In this document: positions 16,711 through 24,929 of the stretch, piece after piece | Position numbering within the stretch: position 1 is the stretch's first letter | Layout of the letters: every line of letters starts with the position of its first letter | Translations under genes and position numbers: made by a program | Notes under the pieces: generated by a model | Told to the model about the DNA's origin: nothing | The model's database searches: none | The model's input: only the letters and a program-made list of their open reading frames with translations | From: [Scytonema hofmanni] UTEX 2349 | GTDB taxonomy: Bacteria; Cyanobacteriota; Cyanobacteriia; Cyanobacteriales; Nostocaceae | DNA length: 64,000 bases | Direction: 5' to 3' | Assembly (NCBI RefSeq): GCF_000582685.1 | Contig: NZ_KK073768.1 | Span: 3,861,728-3,925,727, forward strand

Positions 16711-17439
16711 ATGCAAAACGCACTTGTCATTCAACACGTACCTTTTGAAGATTTAGGTAATTTGCGTCCGGTACTGGAGCAAAGAGGCTATCAAATTGTT
16801 TATCAACAAGCGGGTTTGGACGATTTATCATTGATTGAACCCTTGCAGCCAGATTTATTAATTATCCTTGGTGGGCCGATTGGTGTGTATGAAGAGCAGG
16901 ACTATCCATTCATTAAGGATGAACTGAGGTTGTTGGAGAAAAGACTAACAAAAGACTTACCAACTCTGGGTATTTGTTTGGGCAGTCAGTTGATGGCGCG
17001 TGCTTTAGGGGCGGTTGTTTACCCTGGTGGAAATGGTAAGGAAGTTGGTTGGGGCAAACTACAATTATCACCTGCGGGGGAGAGTTCATTTTTACGTTAT
17101 CTCAGTGCTAGTGAGACTGCTGTTCTGCATTGGCATGGTGATACTTTTGATTTGCCTAAGGATGCTGTGCTTTTGGCTTCTTCACCGCAATACCAAAATC
17201 AAGCTTTCTCTTGGGGAAATAATTGCCTAGGGCTGCAATTTCACCCAGAGGTAACGGCAAGGGGGATGGAGCGTTGGTTTATTGGTCATGCTTGCGAAAT
17301 TGCTTCTCTTAATGGCACAAGTGTGACTCAGTTACGTGCTGATACTAGGTTGCATGCTCCGGCTTTAGAATCTATGACTTATCGCTTCTGGGATGATTGG
17401 CTTGATGGTTTTGGCGTTAATGAGAGGGGCGGGGCATAA
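16711..17439 (+). CDS. Class I glutamine amidotransferase (GATase1, GuaA-like domain alone)
   Basis: The product is a 242-residue stand-alone glutaminase domain. The nucleophile is Cys89 in LGICLGSQL, the other catalytic residues are His178 and Glu180 in LQFHPEV, and the oxyanion loop is ILGGPIGVYE. Such proteins release ammonia from glutamine or act on gamma-glutamyl bonds. It has no synthetase domain, so the acceptor is unknown. It lies downstream of the AurF-like gene on the same strand, with 133 nt between, and may or may not share a promoter. Confidence 0.9.
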   Translation: MQNALVIQHVPFEDLGNLRPVLEQRGYQIVYQQAGLDDLSLIEPLQPDLLIILGGPIGVYEEQDYPFIKDELRLLEKRLTKDLPTLGICLGSQLMARALGAVVYPGGNGKEVGWGKLQLSPAGESSFLRYLSASETAVLHWHGDTFDLPKDAVLLASSPQYQNQAFSWGNNCLGLQFHPEVTARGMERWFIGHACEIASLNGTSVTQLRADTRLHAPALESMTYRFWDDWLDGFGVNERGGA

Positions 17440-17540
17440 TAGCCCGATCGCCCGTCATGTAGTAATATCAGGCTGATGTTTTGGTGTGCCATATAAATAA
17501 ATGACACACCTCATAGTTATAATCTCCTATAAATGAGTCC

Positions 17541-17600
17541 AAGACGCGATAAATCGCGTCTCTACAAAAGGTTTTGGGTAACGCATAATTAATTTTTACG
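17541..17600. repeat. Compound palindromic repeat (GACGCGATAAATCGCGTC form)
   Basis: A palindrome GACGCGATAAATCGCGTC is followed by TCTACAAAAGG and the conserved tail TTTTGGGTAACGCATAATTA. The tail is shared with the copies at 1003, 9229, 58231 and 59327, while the inner palindrome differs. It lies 25 nt beyond the ridA stop. Confidence 0.8.
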
Positions 17601-17624
17601 ACGTTTGTCTAATACATTTACCCC

Positions 17625-18014
17625 TTAAATCACCGCGATACAATCAATCTCCACCAAAACATCCTTAGGTAAACGCGACACTTGAACACAAGCACGCGCA
17701 GGTGCGATCGCTTCATCAAAAAACGAACCATAAACAGCATTCATCGCCGCAAAATCATTCATATCAGCTAAAAACACAGTCGTCTTCACCACATCATCAA
17801 ACCCCGCCCCAGAAGCTTTTAGAATTGCCCCCAAATTCGCCATCACCTGCTGCGTTTGCCGCGTCACATCCCCGACTCCAACAATCTCCCCCGAACCTGC
17901 ATCAAGGGGAATTTGCCCCGCTAAAAACACCAAATCACCAGAAACAGCGATCGCTTGATTATAAGGACCCACCGGCGCCGGTGCATCACTAGTCCGAATC
18001 ACCCTCTTACTCAT
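17625..18014 (-). CDS. ridA: RidA family reactive imine/enamine deaminase
   Basis: RidA hydrolyses reactive enamine/imine intermediates such as 2-aminoacrylate, protecting PLP enzymes. The 129-residue product has the full family length and motifs. These are APAPVGPYNQAI at the N-terminus, VFLAGQIPLD, and the substrate-binding arginine in PARACVQVSRLPKDVLVEID near the C-terminus. It is a cytosolic trimer in characterised relatives. The NUDIX gene ends 43 nt upstream on the same strand, so the two may form a small operon. Confidence 0.95.
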   Translation of the reverse strand: MSKRVIRTSDAPAPVGPYNQAIAVSGDLVFLAGQIPLDAGSGEIVGVGDVTRQTQQVMANLGAILKASGAGFDDVVKTTVFLADMNDFAAMNAVYGSFFDEAIAPARACVQVSRLPKDVLVEIDCIAVI

Positions 18015-18056
18015 CTTTCCTCCTCTGCGCCCTCTGCGCCTAGTAAAGTTCGTTTT

Positions 18057-18488
18057 CTACCCCAACCTCGGACGTATACCATAATGCCGATAATGCCAAT
18101 AATCGCGCAAAATGCGATCGTGGTCAAAACATAAATTACCAGGCACACACCAAGACTCAAAAATCCCTACACATTTCGCATCATCCCCCGCATTTGGTTC
18201 ACCCCTCGCCGTCGCCAAAAACACAATACTTAGCGTGTGTTGACGGCGATCGCGATTTGGGTCAGAATACACCAAAAATTGCTCAATTAATTCTACCTGC
18301 AAACCCGTCTCTTCTTGAGCTTCGCGCCGCGCTGCCACTTCCACACTTTCCCCATAATCGACAAAACCACCAGGAATTGCCCAACCCAAAGGAGAATTAT
18401 GTCTTTCGATTAACACTATTGGTCGATGAGGGCGATCGACCAATTCGATGATGATATCAACTGTCGGAGCCGGATTGCGGTAAGACAT
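18057..18488 (-). CDS. NUDIX hydrolase
   Basis: This 143-residue hydrolase cleaves nucleoside diphosphate-linked compounds. The Nudix box is complete: GGFVDYGE, then seven residues, then REAQEETGL (GX5EX7REUXEEXGU). The substrate is not evident; the family includes ADP-ribose and oxidised nucleotide hydrolases. The start is set at ATG 18488 (MSYRNPAPTVD). A longer frame upstream runs through a GGGGCAT heptamer array and encodes only MPHAPCP-like repeats, so it is rejected. Confidence 0.9.
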   Translation of the reverse strand: MSYRNPAPTVDIIIELVDRPHRPIVLIERHNSPLGWAIPGGFVDYGESVEVAARREAQEETGLQVELIEQFLVYSDPNRDRRQHTLSIVFLATARGEPNAGDDAKCVGIFESWCVPGNLCFDHDRILRDYWHYRHYGIRPRLG

Positions 18489-18495
18489 GGTTAGT

Positions 18496-18662
18496 GAGGG
18501 GCATGGGGCATAGGGCATGGGGCATAGGGCATAGGGCATGGGGCATGGGGCATGGGGCATGGAAAGAATCGTATTTATTCACGCACTCGCGCATCCGAAC
18601 TTCTTTAATTCCCAATGCCCAATGCCCGTTGCCCGTTGCCCAATGCCCATTGCCCAATGCCC
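18496..18662. repeat. STRR heptamer arrays between the NUDIX gene and malQ
   Basis: GGGGCAT/AGGGCAT heptamers occupy 18496-18561. A second array of CCCAATG/CCCGTTG heptamers in the opposite sense occupies 18609-18662. The unique 50 bp between them separate two divergent genes. The arrays extend open frames on both strands and should not be used to set starts. Confidence 0.88.
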
Positions 18663-18718
18663 ACTATTACGTGATAAATTCGCTCTTGATCGCATCTTCC
18701 CATAATTTAGGTAAAGCA

Positions 18719-20227
18719 ATGCCTTTTTTCAGATCCAGCGGTATTTTACTTCATCCCACATCTTTTCCCAGTCCATTCGGCATTGGTGACTTAGGCATAG
18801 AGGCTTACAGCTTTATTGATTTTTTGAGAGAAACTCAGCAACAATATTGGCAAGTTCTGCCATTAGGTCCGACTGGTTACGGTAATTCTCCTTATGCTTC
18901 CTATTCAGCAGTAGCAGGAAACTTTCTACTCATCAGCCCCCAAAAGCTGCTAGAGCAAGGTTTGCTATCATCAGAAGACCTTGCTAATTTACCAGAATTT
19001 GATCCGAATAAAGTCAACTACGAGCAAGTAGTACCATTTAAGATTGGGCTATTAAAGAAAGCCTGCGAGAAATTTAAAACCCAAACAGCATCTACACAAC
19101 AAAAAGAATTTGCTGGTTTTTGTGACATCAAAGCTTATTGGCTGGATGATTACGCTTTATTTATGGCATTGAAAGATGCTAACGGAGGCGGAAGTTGGTA
19201 TAGTTGGGAGCCAGAAGTGCGATCGCGTCAACCAGAAGCAATGGATCGAGTGCGGCAACAGATGGAAGCGGAGATTTTTTATTACAAATACACCCAATTT
19301 GAATTTTTCCGCCAGTGGTCTGAGTTGAAGACCTACGCCAACATGGCTGGGATAGAAATTATAGGTGATATCCCCATCTACGTAGCTCACGACAGCGCTG
19401 ATGTCTGGTCTAATCCTGATATTTTTTCCTTAGATGAAAACACAGGAGAAGCCTCACTAATGGCAGGAGTTCCACCAGATTATTTTAGCGCCACCGGTCA
19501 ATTGTGGGGCAACCCAGTTTACAAGTGGGATGAATTAGAAAAACAAAACTTTAAATGGTGGGTGAAACGCTTTGAAGCAATGCTGGATTACATAGATGTA
19601 ATTCGCATTGACCACTTTCGCGGATTTGAAGCTTATTGGGCTGTCAAACAAGGTGAAAAAACAGCCATGAATGGAGAGTGGATCAAAGCTCCAGGAGACA
19701 AATTATTTGAGGAAATTAAACAAAAATTGGGCAAGCTACCAGTTTTGGCGGAAGATTTAGGAGTAATCACCCCGGAGGTAGAAGCGTTGCGTGACAAATT
19801 TGAGTTTCCGGGGATGAAAGTTTTGCAATTTGCCTTTGGTTCCGATCCCGGTAATGGCTTTTTACCATTCAATTACAATCGCAATTGCGTAGTTTACACC
19901 GGCACTCACGACAACGACACAACCATAGGCTGGTTCAACCAAGCTAACGATTACGAAAAGCAAAACTTGTTGCTTTATTTAGGTTCTGTCAGTCCTGAAG
20001 GTATTCACTGGGATTTAATTCGACTTGCCTTAAGTTCTGTAGCGAATCAGGCAATTATCCCCTTACAAGATTTTTTAGGATTAGATACCCAAGGGCGGAT
20101 GAATACCCCTAGTGTTGCCGAAGGTAACTGGGAATGGCGATATCAATCAGAAGCTTTAACCCATGAATTAAGTTCAAAGCTGAAAAATCTCACCAACCTT
20201 TACGGTCGCGCTCCGCAAGTGAAGTAA
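18719..20227 (+). CDS. malQ: 4-alpha-glucanotransferase (amylomaltase, GH77)
   Basis: MalQ transfers maltodextrin segments between alpha-1,4-glucans in glycogen/maltodextrin metabolism. From ATG 18719 the protein has 502 residues, close to the Thermus enzyme. The nucleophile lies in VIRIDHFRGFEAYW near residue 297, the acid/base in LAEDLGVIT near 343, and the transition-state aspartate in TGTHDNDT near 396. SSGILLHPTSFPSPFGIGDLG is the typical N-terminus. The frame is open further upstream through the heptamer arrays, but that extension is only repeat-encoded peptide. Confidence 0.96.
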   Translation: MPFFRSSGILLHPTSFPSPFGIGDLGIEAYSFIDFLRETQQQYWQVLPLGPTGYGNSPYASYSAVAGNFLLISPQKLLEQGLLSSEDLANLPEFDPNKVNYEQVVPFKIGLLKKACEKFKTQTASTQQKEFAGFCDIKAYWLDDYALFMALKDANGGGSWYSWEPEVRSRQPEAMDRVRQQMEAEIFYYKYTQFEFFRQWSELKTYANMAGIEIIGDIPIYVAHDSADVWSNPDIFSLDENTGEASLMAGVPPDYFSATGQLWGNPVYKWDELEKQNFKWWVKRFEAMLDYIDVIRIDHFRGFEAYWAVKQGEKTAMNGEWIKAPGDKLFEEIKQKLGKLPVLAEDLGVITPEVEALRDKFEFPGMKVLQFAFGSDPGNGFLPFNYNRNCVVYTGTHDNDTTIGWFNQANDYEKQNLLLYLGSVSPEGIHWDLIRLALSSVANQAIIPLQDFLGLDTQGRMNTPSVAEGNWEWRYQSEALTHELSSKLKNLTNLYGRAPQVK

Positions 20228-20237
20228 ATAGGGGAAG

Positions 20238-20330
20238 TGGGCATTGGGCATTGGGCATTGGGAAAAAGAATTATTTTGCTCTCCCTTGTCCCCTTGTGCC
20301 CTTGTCCCCTTGTCCCCTACTCCTCAAGTC
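20238..20330. repeat. STRR arrays between malQ and the RodZ-like gene
   Basis: GGGCATT heptamers (20238-20262) are followed, after 20 bp, by CCCTTGT heptamers (20282-20325). The second array reaches the stop codon of the convergent RodZ-like gene. Confidence 0.85.
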
Positions 20331-21109
20331 CCAGGCTTGGCAGCAACTATGACTTCTTTGACTTTCCCAATATCTCCCATTGGCTTGGCTTCCTCTTTAT
20401 TGACACTTACCAGCACACCCCCAGCATTGCCGGCTCTAACTGTCAGTTGACCTTGAGCTTTCCAAGTGCGTTGAGTTCCTTCTGGCAATTCCCCTTCAAA
20501 TTGAGTTTTGCCATCAGCGACAACGCGAATCCAAGATTTCTCCTTTAAGGTGACACCAATCTGCACTGCCTGTCCGTTACTGCTGATATTGCTAACAGGT
20601 TGAATTTGCACAGTCGGTGTTTGTTTCGGCTGAATCTGTGCTTTTTCGGTAATTTGGCTATTGTTGGCTTCGATAGCGGCATTATTCAATAATTTAGACA
20701 AGCCGTTAACAGAACAGATAATCAAACCGATGTAAAGCACATAAAGATGAAAAGGACGCAGCACTCGACCGAAGGGCGTAGGTTTCCAGCCAGGTGTAAG
20801 GTTAACACGATTTGATCCGACGGGAAAACTTTTAGCAAATTCCGCTCCATCCAAGCCCAGTGCATCAGCGAATTGCCTAATTAAACCACGAATATAAATT
20901 GGTTCTGGCAAATCATCTAAATTACCTTCTTCGATCGCCTGCAACAATCGACGGGGAATCATGGTCAATGCGACCATTTCATCTAAGGATAAACCTTGTT
21001 CAGTACGCTTTACCCAAAGTTGACCACCCAAGGAAGCCAACTTTTCGGCTGGTAATTGCTCCACAGAAGCTATTGGTTGATTATCATCCTTGCTTTTTTT
21101 CCAGTTCAT
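20324..21109 (-). CDS. RodZ-like helix-turn-helix membrane protein
   Basis: The 261-residue protein has the RodZ layout. A cytoplasmic HTH domain of the Xre type lies at about residues 28-92 (LWVKRTEQGLSLDEMVALT, then YIRGLIRQFADALGLD). One membrane segment follows at about 118-138 (FHLYVLYIGLIICSVNGLS), then a Thr/Gln/Pro linker. The C-terminal beta domain of the DUF4115 type contains SWIRVVADGKTQFEGELPEG. RodZ links the MreB cytoskeleton to cell-wall synthesis in other bacteria, and I infer a similar shape role. Its ATG overlaps the upstream pseudouridine synthase stop by 4 nt, so the two are co-translated. Confidence 0.82.
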   Translation of the reverse strand: MNWKKSKDDNQPIASVEQLPAEKLASLGGQLWVKRTEQGLSLDEMVALTMIPRRLLQAIEEGNLDDLPEPIYIRGLIRQFADALGLDGAEFAKSFPVGSNRVNLTPGWKPTPFGRVLRPFHLYVLYIGLIICSVNGLSKLLNNAAIEANNSQITEKAQIQPKQTPTVQIQPVSNISSNGQAVQIGVTLKEKSWIRVVADGKTQFEGELPEGTQRTWKAQGQLTVRAGNAGGVLVSVNKEEAKPMGDIGKVKEVIVAAKPGT

Positions 21110-21900
21110 AATGGTCTGATGCTCCTAAACCCAACTGAATCATTAATAGGTATGTGCTTAATTTGCTCTTGCAAAAAGCGAATCTCATCATCTTTTAGGG
21201 AACGATAGGAACCTTCAGCTAAAGAAGGTTCTCCGGGCTTTTCCAATTGAATTAGACCTATGGCTGTGCGGTGCAGCTTAATCACTGGGTATCCCAGTAG
21301 TTCGGCTACACGGCGAATCTGACGATTTCTTCCCTCCTTTAAAATAATTTCTAGGCAGCTTTCATCTGCCAAACTTTGTTTTAGACGCACTTGCGCCGGT
21401 CGTGTTTTTTTACCCTCCAGCATCACACCCTGACGCCATGTTTGTAACACTGATTCTGGAGGATGACCTTTTACCAAAACACAATAAGTCTTAGGAATAC
21501 TGTGGCTAGGATGAGTTAAACCAAATGTTAAGTTTCCGTCATTTGTCAGTATTAATGCCCCTGTTGAGTATGCATCTAAACGACCAACTGGGTGAATGCC
21601 TTGATTTCCTCTTAATTCTTTCGGTAGTAGATGCAGAACTGTTGTTCGTCCTTGGGGATCTTCGCAGGTGGAAACTATTCCAGCAGGTTTGTGTAGTAAC
21701 AGATAAATTAAAGCTGGACGCACAAGACCAGATATAGGTTTGCCATCTACTGTGATGGTATCTATAAGCGGGTCAGCTTTTTGACCTAAGTGCGCCAATT
21801 CGCCATTAATCCCCACTCGCTTAAGCCTAATCATTTCTTCGGCTTCCCGTCTTGAGGCTATTCCCCATTTAGATAGAATTTTTTGTAACCTTTCCTCCAT
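21106..21900 (-). CDS. Pseudouridine synthase, RsuA/RluB family
   Basis: This enzyme isomerises a specific uridine in rRNA. The 264-residue form from ATG 21900 starts with an S4 RNA-binding domain (MEERLQKILSKWGIASRREAE). The catalytic domain follows, with the aspartate in GRLDAYSTGALILTNDG and the family motif EGRNRQIRRVAELLGYPVIKLHR. A longer frame to 22050 would add a non-homologous N-terminus and overlap the divergent gene, so I prefer 21900. Whether it modifies 23S (RluB-like) or 16S rRNA cannot be told from sequence alone. Confidence 0.92.
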   Translation of the reverse strand: MEERLQKILSKWGIASRREAEEMIRLKRVGINGELAHLGQKADPLIDTITVDGKPISGLVRPALIYLLLHKPAGIVSTCEDPQGRTTVLHLLPKELRGNQGIHPVGRLDAYSTGALILTNDGNLTFGLTHPSHSIPKTYCVLVKGHPPESVLQTWRQGVMLEGKKTRPAQVRLKQSLADESCLEIILKEGRNRQIRRVAELLGYPVIKLHRTAIGLIQLEKPGEPSLAEGSYRSLKDDEIRFLQEQIKHIPINDSVGFRSIRPL

Positions 21901-22044
21901 GTGGAAATTACTTATGATAGGTGTAAGTATTAAGTTAACTATAATAATTGCACTTTGTTGACAATTGCGACAAATGTTAGAGTTGAATTCTGTTTGAGCG
22001 CTCTCCTTGGTTCTCATATAGATCCTGATCAAAAAGTTGATTAG

Positions 22045-22758
22045 ATGCATAAAGAAAATTTATCACCCAAAAATCCCCAGAAGATACGCATCATAAGCAA
22101 TGTACTAAAAACAGCACTCTCGCTTTGGTTGCGATCGCAAGTCAGCCAGATATCGGAACTGAAAGTGGAAATTCAAGCAAGCGATCGCCAACTTCTTTCG
22201 GGTCGCATTCCTGGAGTATCTATTTTTGCTACTCATGCAATTTATCAAGGTCTCCATCTCACACAAATTTTACTCAAGGCAGAAAATATAAGGATAAACA
22301 TTGGCGCAGTACTCAAGGGACAACCACTGCAACTGTTGGAAACAGTACCTGTAGTTGGCGAGGTAATCCTGAACGAGGAGGATCTTAATGCCTCTGTCTC
22401 ATCGGAATTATTAGCGACTGCTTTAAATGATCTACTGCTAAAACTATTACCAGAACACAGCCCAAATTCCAAGCCAACAGCTTGGCAAACAATTTCTCTT
22501 GCAAATAATAATTTGAAAGTTTGCGGAATTCATACAGACGTAACCCATCCCACTACGGTTGAGATGAGTGTAAGCCTAAAATTACTCAGCGCTCATGAAT
22601 TACATCTGTCACAAATCCTCTGTAAGCAGGGCACAGCAGTGCTTACAGAGGATAATCAAGGACAGTATTTGGATCTAGGTTCAGATGTAGATATCCAAGA
22701 ATTAACGCTGATCCCAGGTAAACTAGTTTGTCGCGGACGGATAAACGTTAATCCCTAA
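22045..22758 (+). CDS. LmeA-like (DUF2993) lipid-binding domain protein
   Basis: The 237-residue protein has the DUF2993/LmeA pattern: a helical start (NVLKTALSLWLRSQV), then amphipathic beta strands with QLLSGRIPGVSIFATHAIYQGLHL and NIRINIGAVLKGQPL. LmeA proteins in mycobacteria bind phospholipid, and cyanobacterial members are uncharacterised. No cleavable signal peptide is clear. It is divergent from the pseudouridine synthase gene. Confidence 0.75.
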   Translation: MHKENLSPKNPQKIRIISNVLKTALSLWLRSQVSQISELKVEIQASDRQLLSGRIPGVSIFATHAIYQGLHLTQILLKAENIRINIGAVLKGQPLQLLETVPVVGEVILNEEDLNASVSSELLATALNDLLLKLLPEHSPNSKPTAWQTISLANNNLKVCGIHTDVTHPTTVEMSVSLKLLSAHELHLSQILCKQGTAVLTEDNQGQYLDLGSDVDIQELTLIPGKLVCRGRINVNP

Positions 22759-22833
22759 TTATTAAGAATTAAAAACTTCAAATAATCATTGTTGATTTTT
22801 TCTTATCGGCAATGGGCAATGGTAATAATTCTT

Positions 22834-22906
22834 TTCCTAGTCCCCAATCCCCAATCCCCAGTCCCCAGTCCCCAGTCCCCAGTCCCCAGTCCCCAGTCCC
22901 TAGCCC
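22834..22906. repeat. STRR1 heptamer array (CCCCAGT/CCCCAAT)n
   Basis: About ten heptamers, first CCCCAAT and then CCCCAGT, run up to and include the cdsA stop codon. This is the classical STRR1 unit of heterocystous cyanobacteria. Confidence 0.92.
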
Positions 22907-23793
22907 CCATGCCCTAACAATGGCAATACGAGTGTGACGAAGTAGTAAACTAAAGGAGCGGTAAAAATATAACTATCAGTACGATCTAAGATGCCGCCGT
23001 GACCTGGGATTAATTGCCCTGAATCTTTTACCCCAGCATCGCGTTTGAGCATGGATTCGGTAAGGTCGCCCAAAATACTAGCGATCCCAATGAGCAAACC
23101 CAGTGCCATACCAGTGAAAAGAGGTTTTGACCAGTTAAGAAAATAAGCTCCTACGACGGCTACGAGAACGCTGGCACTAATGCCAAATACTGCTCCTTCA
23201 ACGGTTTTTTTCGGGCTAATATCAGACAGAGGAGTTTTACCGAAGAATTTGCCGAAAGCATAAGCGCCGATGTCAGCTGACCAAATACAGAGGAAAGTCA
23301 GCGCTGTTGCTGTCAAACCTTGTGGTAATAAATCAAAGTTTCCTTTTTGAATAATATCTAGCCAATCTGAGGGTAAGTACCCACCTAAAGGTATATTGTT
23401 GATACCTTCACTATCAATTGCGCGTAACCTTACCCAGTAGCTCGGCAAATAACCTGTGTAAAATAACCCCATAATCGAAGCGGAAATATCAGCAATCGTT
23501 GCCATCTTTGGCTGAAACAATAAGTAAAAACAAATAAATGTTCCGGCTAATGGTGTGACAGCATCAGCTAAAGAGCCATTAAGAGTACAAATCACTAACA
23601 AAGCTTGGCTGGCAAAAAGAGTACTTTTAGTTGCAGGAAAGATACCTTTGCTTCGCACTAACTCAAAATATTCCTTTTGACCCAAAAAGATAATCGCCGC
23701 AAATATAATAGTAAAGTACCAACCCCCTAAAAGGGTTGCACTTAAAGCAACGGCGATCGCCACAATTCCACTAATAATTCGAGACCAAGGCAT
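22900..23793 (-). CDS. cdsA: Phosphatidate cytidylyltransferase (CDP-diglyceride synthase)
   Basis: CdsA converts phosphatidic acid and CTP to CDP-diacylglycerol, the precursor of phosphatidylglycerol, in the membrane. The 297-residue product has about eight hydrophobic segments. It ends with the family signature SMLKRDAGVKDSGQLIPGHG followed by GILDRTDS. The Mg-binding aspartates are in this signature. The gene stands alone between repeat-rich gaps. Confidence 0.96.
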   Translation of the reverse strand: MPWSRIISGIVAIAVALSATLLGGWYFTIIFAAIIFLGQKEYFELVRSKGIFPATKSTLFASQALLVICTLNGSLADAVTPLAGTFICFYLLFQPKMATIADISASIMGLFYTGYLPSYWVRLRAIDSEGINNIPLGGYLPSDWLDIIQKGNFDLLPQGLTATALTFLCIWSADIGAYAFGKFFGKTPLSDISPKKTVEGAVFGISASVLVAVVGAYFLNWSKPLFTGMALGLLIGIASILGDLTESMLKRDAGVKDSGQLIPGHGGILDRTDSYIFTAPLVYYFVTLVLPLLGHGG

Positions 23794-24178
23794 AGATATA
23801 AGTGTGAAGTAAAAAGGATGAAGTTTGAAGTTTGGTTGTTATTTATCCTTTATCCTTCAGCCTTCAGATTTACCAAGAAGGGGAAAAGGGGAAAGGGGAA
23901 GGGGGAAACGGGATAAGAGGGGTAAAGGGGAAGGGGGAAGGGGGTTCATGGTAAGAAATATAGAGTTATTTGAATAAATCCGTTCTTACAAAGGTTGACG
24001 GGACGGAAACCGATCCCGCCAACTTTGCGCTATTTTATTTTCGTACCTTTCCCCTTTCCTTTTTCACCTTTACCCCTCTTCAAATCCCTTTTCCCCACAT
24101 GGTATAAAGCCCCTATTTTTAAATATGGGGTTTATGAGTCCCCTTTCCCCTTTCCCCTTTACCCTTTCCCCCTCTTTT
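23794..24178. other. Intergenic region with purine-rich heptamers
   Basis: Between cdsA and cbiT, GGGGAAA-type heptamers occur on the plus strand (about 23877-23944). Their complement TTTCCCC occurs at about 24045-24178, making a long imperfect inverted repeat. Runs of four Gs spaced by two to four bases could form G-quadruplexes. A segment at 23998-24023 (GACGGGACGGAAACCGATCC) resembles one at about 1125. No gene is credible here. Confidence 0.6.
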
Positions 24179-24781
24179 TCATTCTAGTTTCTCACCACTG
24201 AGGATAAAAATGGGATCGACGGCAGCAAAGGTTTGCGAATAGCCGCGTGTTTCTAAGCGATTTATTGCCGATTGGACAACTTCAACATTCCGAGCTTGGA
24301 GTTGAGAAAAGCTTTGAGAAATAGCATACAGAGTTTCTAGACTAGCAGCTGTGGCGACAACTCGACCGGATGATGGTAAATAATTCCAAACTGCTGGCAA
24401 AATTTCTTGGATGGAACGTCCGGACTCAATGCAGACGCGATCGGGTTTCTCTTTCAAATTGTGCAAACACTCTGGAGCATTACCTTCAATGACTTCAACA
24501 TTCTTCACTTCAAAGCGATCGCAGTTGCGTCGAATCAAGTTGGCTACTTCTTCATCTCGTTCTACAGCGATAATCTGCGCCTCAGGACACAACAGACCCA
24601 CTTCTACCGGAATTGTACCTGTTCCCGCGCCAATATCCCACAACACTGAATTAGGATATAGACGTAATTGAGCTATCAACAGCAGCCGAATTTCACGCTG
24701 TGAAAGAGGAATTCCGGGTAAGCTTTCAAACAACTCATCCGGAATACCAGGAGTAATGTAGGGCCAAAGTTGGGAGGGCAT
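24179..24781 (-). CDS. cbiT: Precorrin-6B/cobalt-precorrin C15-methyltransferase (decarboxylating)
   Basis: CbiT methylates C15 of the corrin ring and removes the C12 acetate carboxyl during cobalamin or pseudocobalamin synthesis. The 200-residue product has the class I SAM-binding motif LWDIGAGTGTIPVEVG and the CbiT start PGIPDELFE...PLSQREIRLL. It lacks the CbiE half found in fused CobL proteins. It is alone here; the other cobalamin genes are elsewhere. Confidence 0.9.
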   Translation of the reverse strand: MPSQLWPYITPGIPDELFESLPGIPLSQREIRLLLIAQLRLYPNSVLWDIGAGTGTIPVEVGLLCPEAQIIAVERDEEVANLIRRNCDRFEVKNVEVIEGNAPECLHNLKEKPDRVCIESGRSIQEILPAVWNYLPSSGRVVATAASLETLYAISQSFSQLQARNVEVVQSAINRLETRGYSQTFAAVDPIFILSGEKLE

Positions 24782-24807
24782 AGTAGGATTCTACAATTAA
24801 ATTAAAA

Positions 24808-24865
24808 GGGGAAAAAAGAAAGGGGAAAGGGGAAAGGGGAAAGGGGAAAGGGCAAGGGAATAAAA
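24808..24865. repeat. GGGGAAA heptamer array
   Basis: Seven or so GGGGAAA units lie between cbiT and the divergent kinase gene. Similar units occur at 30915-30940, 31760-31800 and 37860-37877. The array occupies the shared promoter region. Confidence 0.85.
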
Positions 24866-24929
24866 AAACTTTCTTTTCTTTCCTTTAACCTTTTCCCCTC
24901 ATTAAAGTCCTTTAGCCTTATTTTTTGTG

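Noticed and set aside
18489..18718. N-terminal extensions of the NUDIX and MalQ proteins
   Set aside because: The extra residues are encoded entirely or mostly by heptamer arrays. Family alignments and good start codons place the starts at 18488 and 18719.
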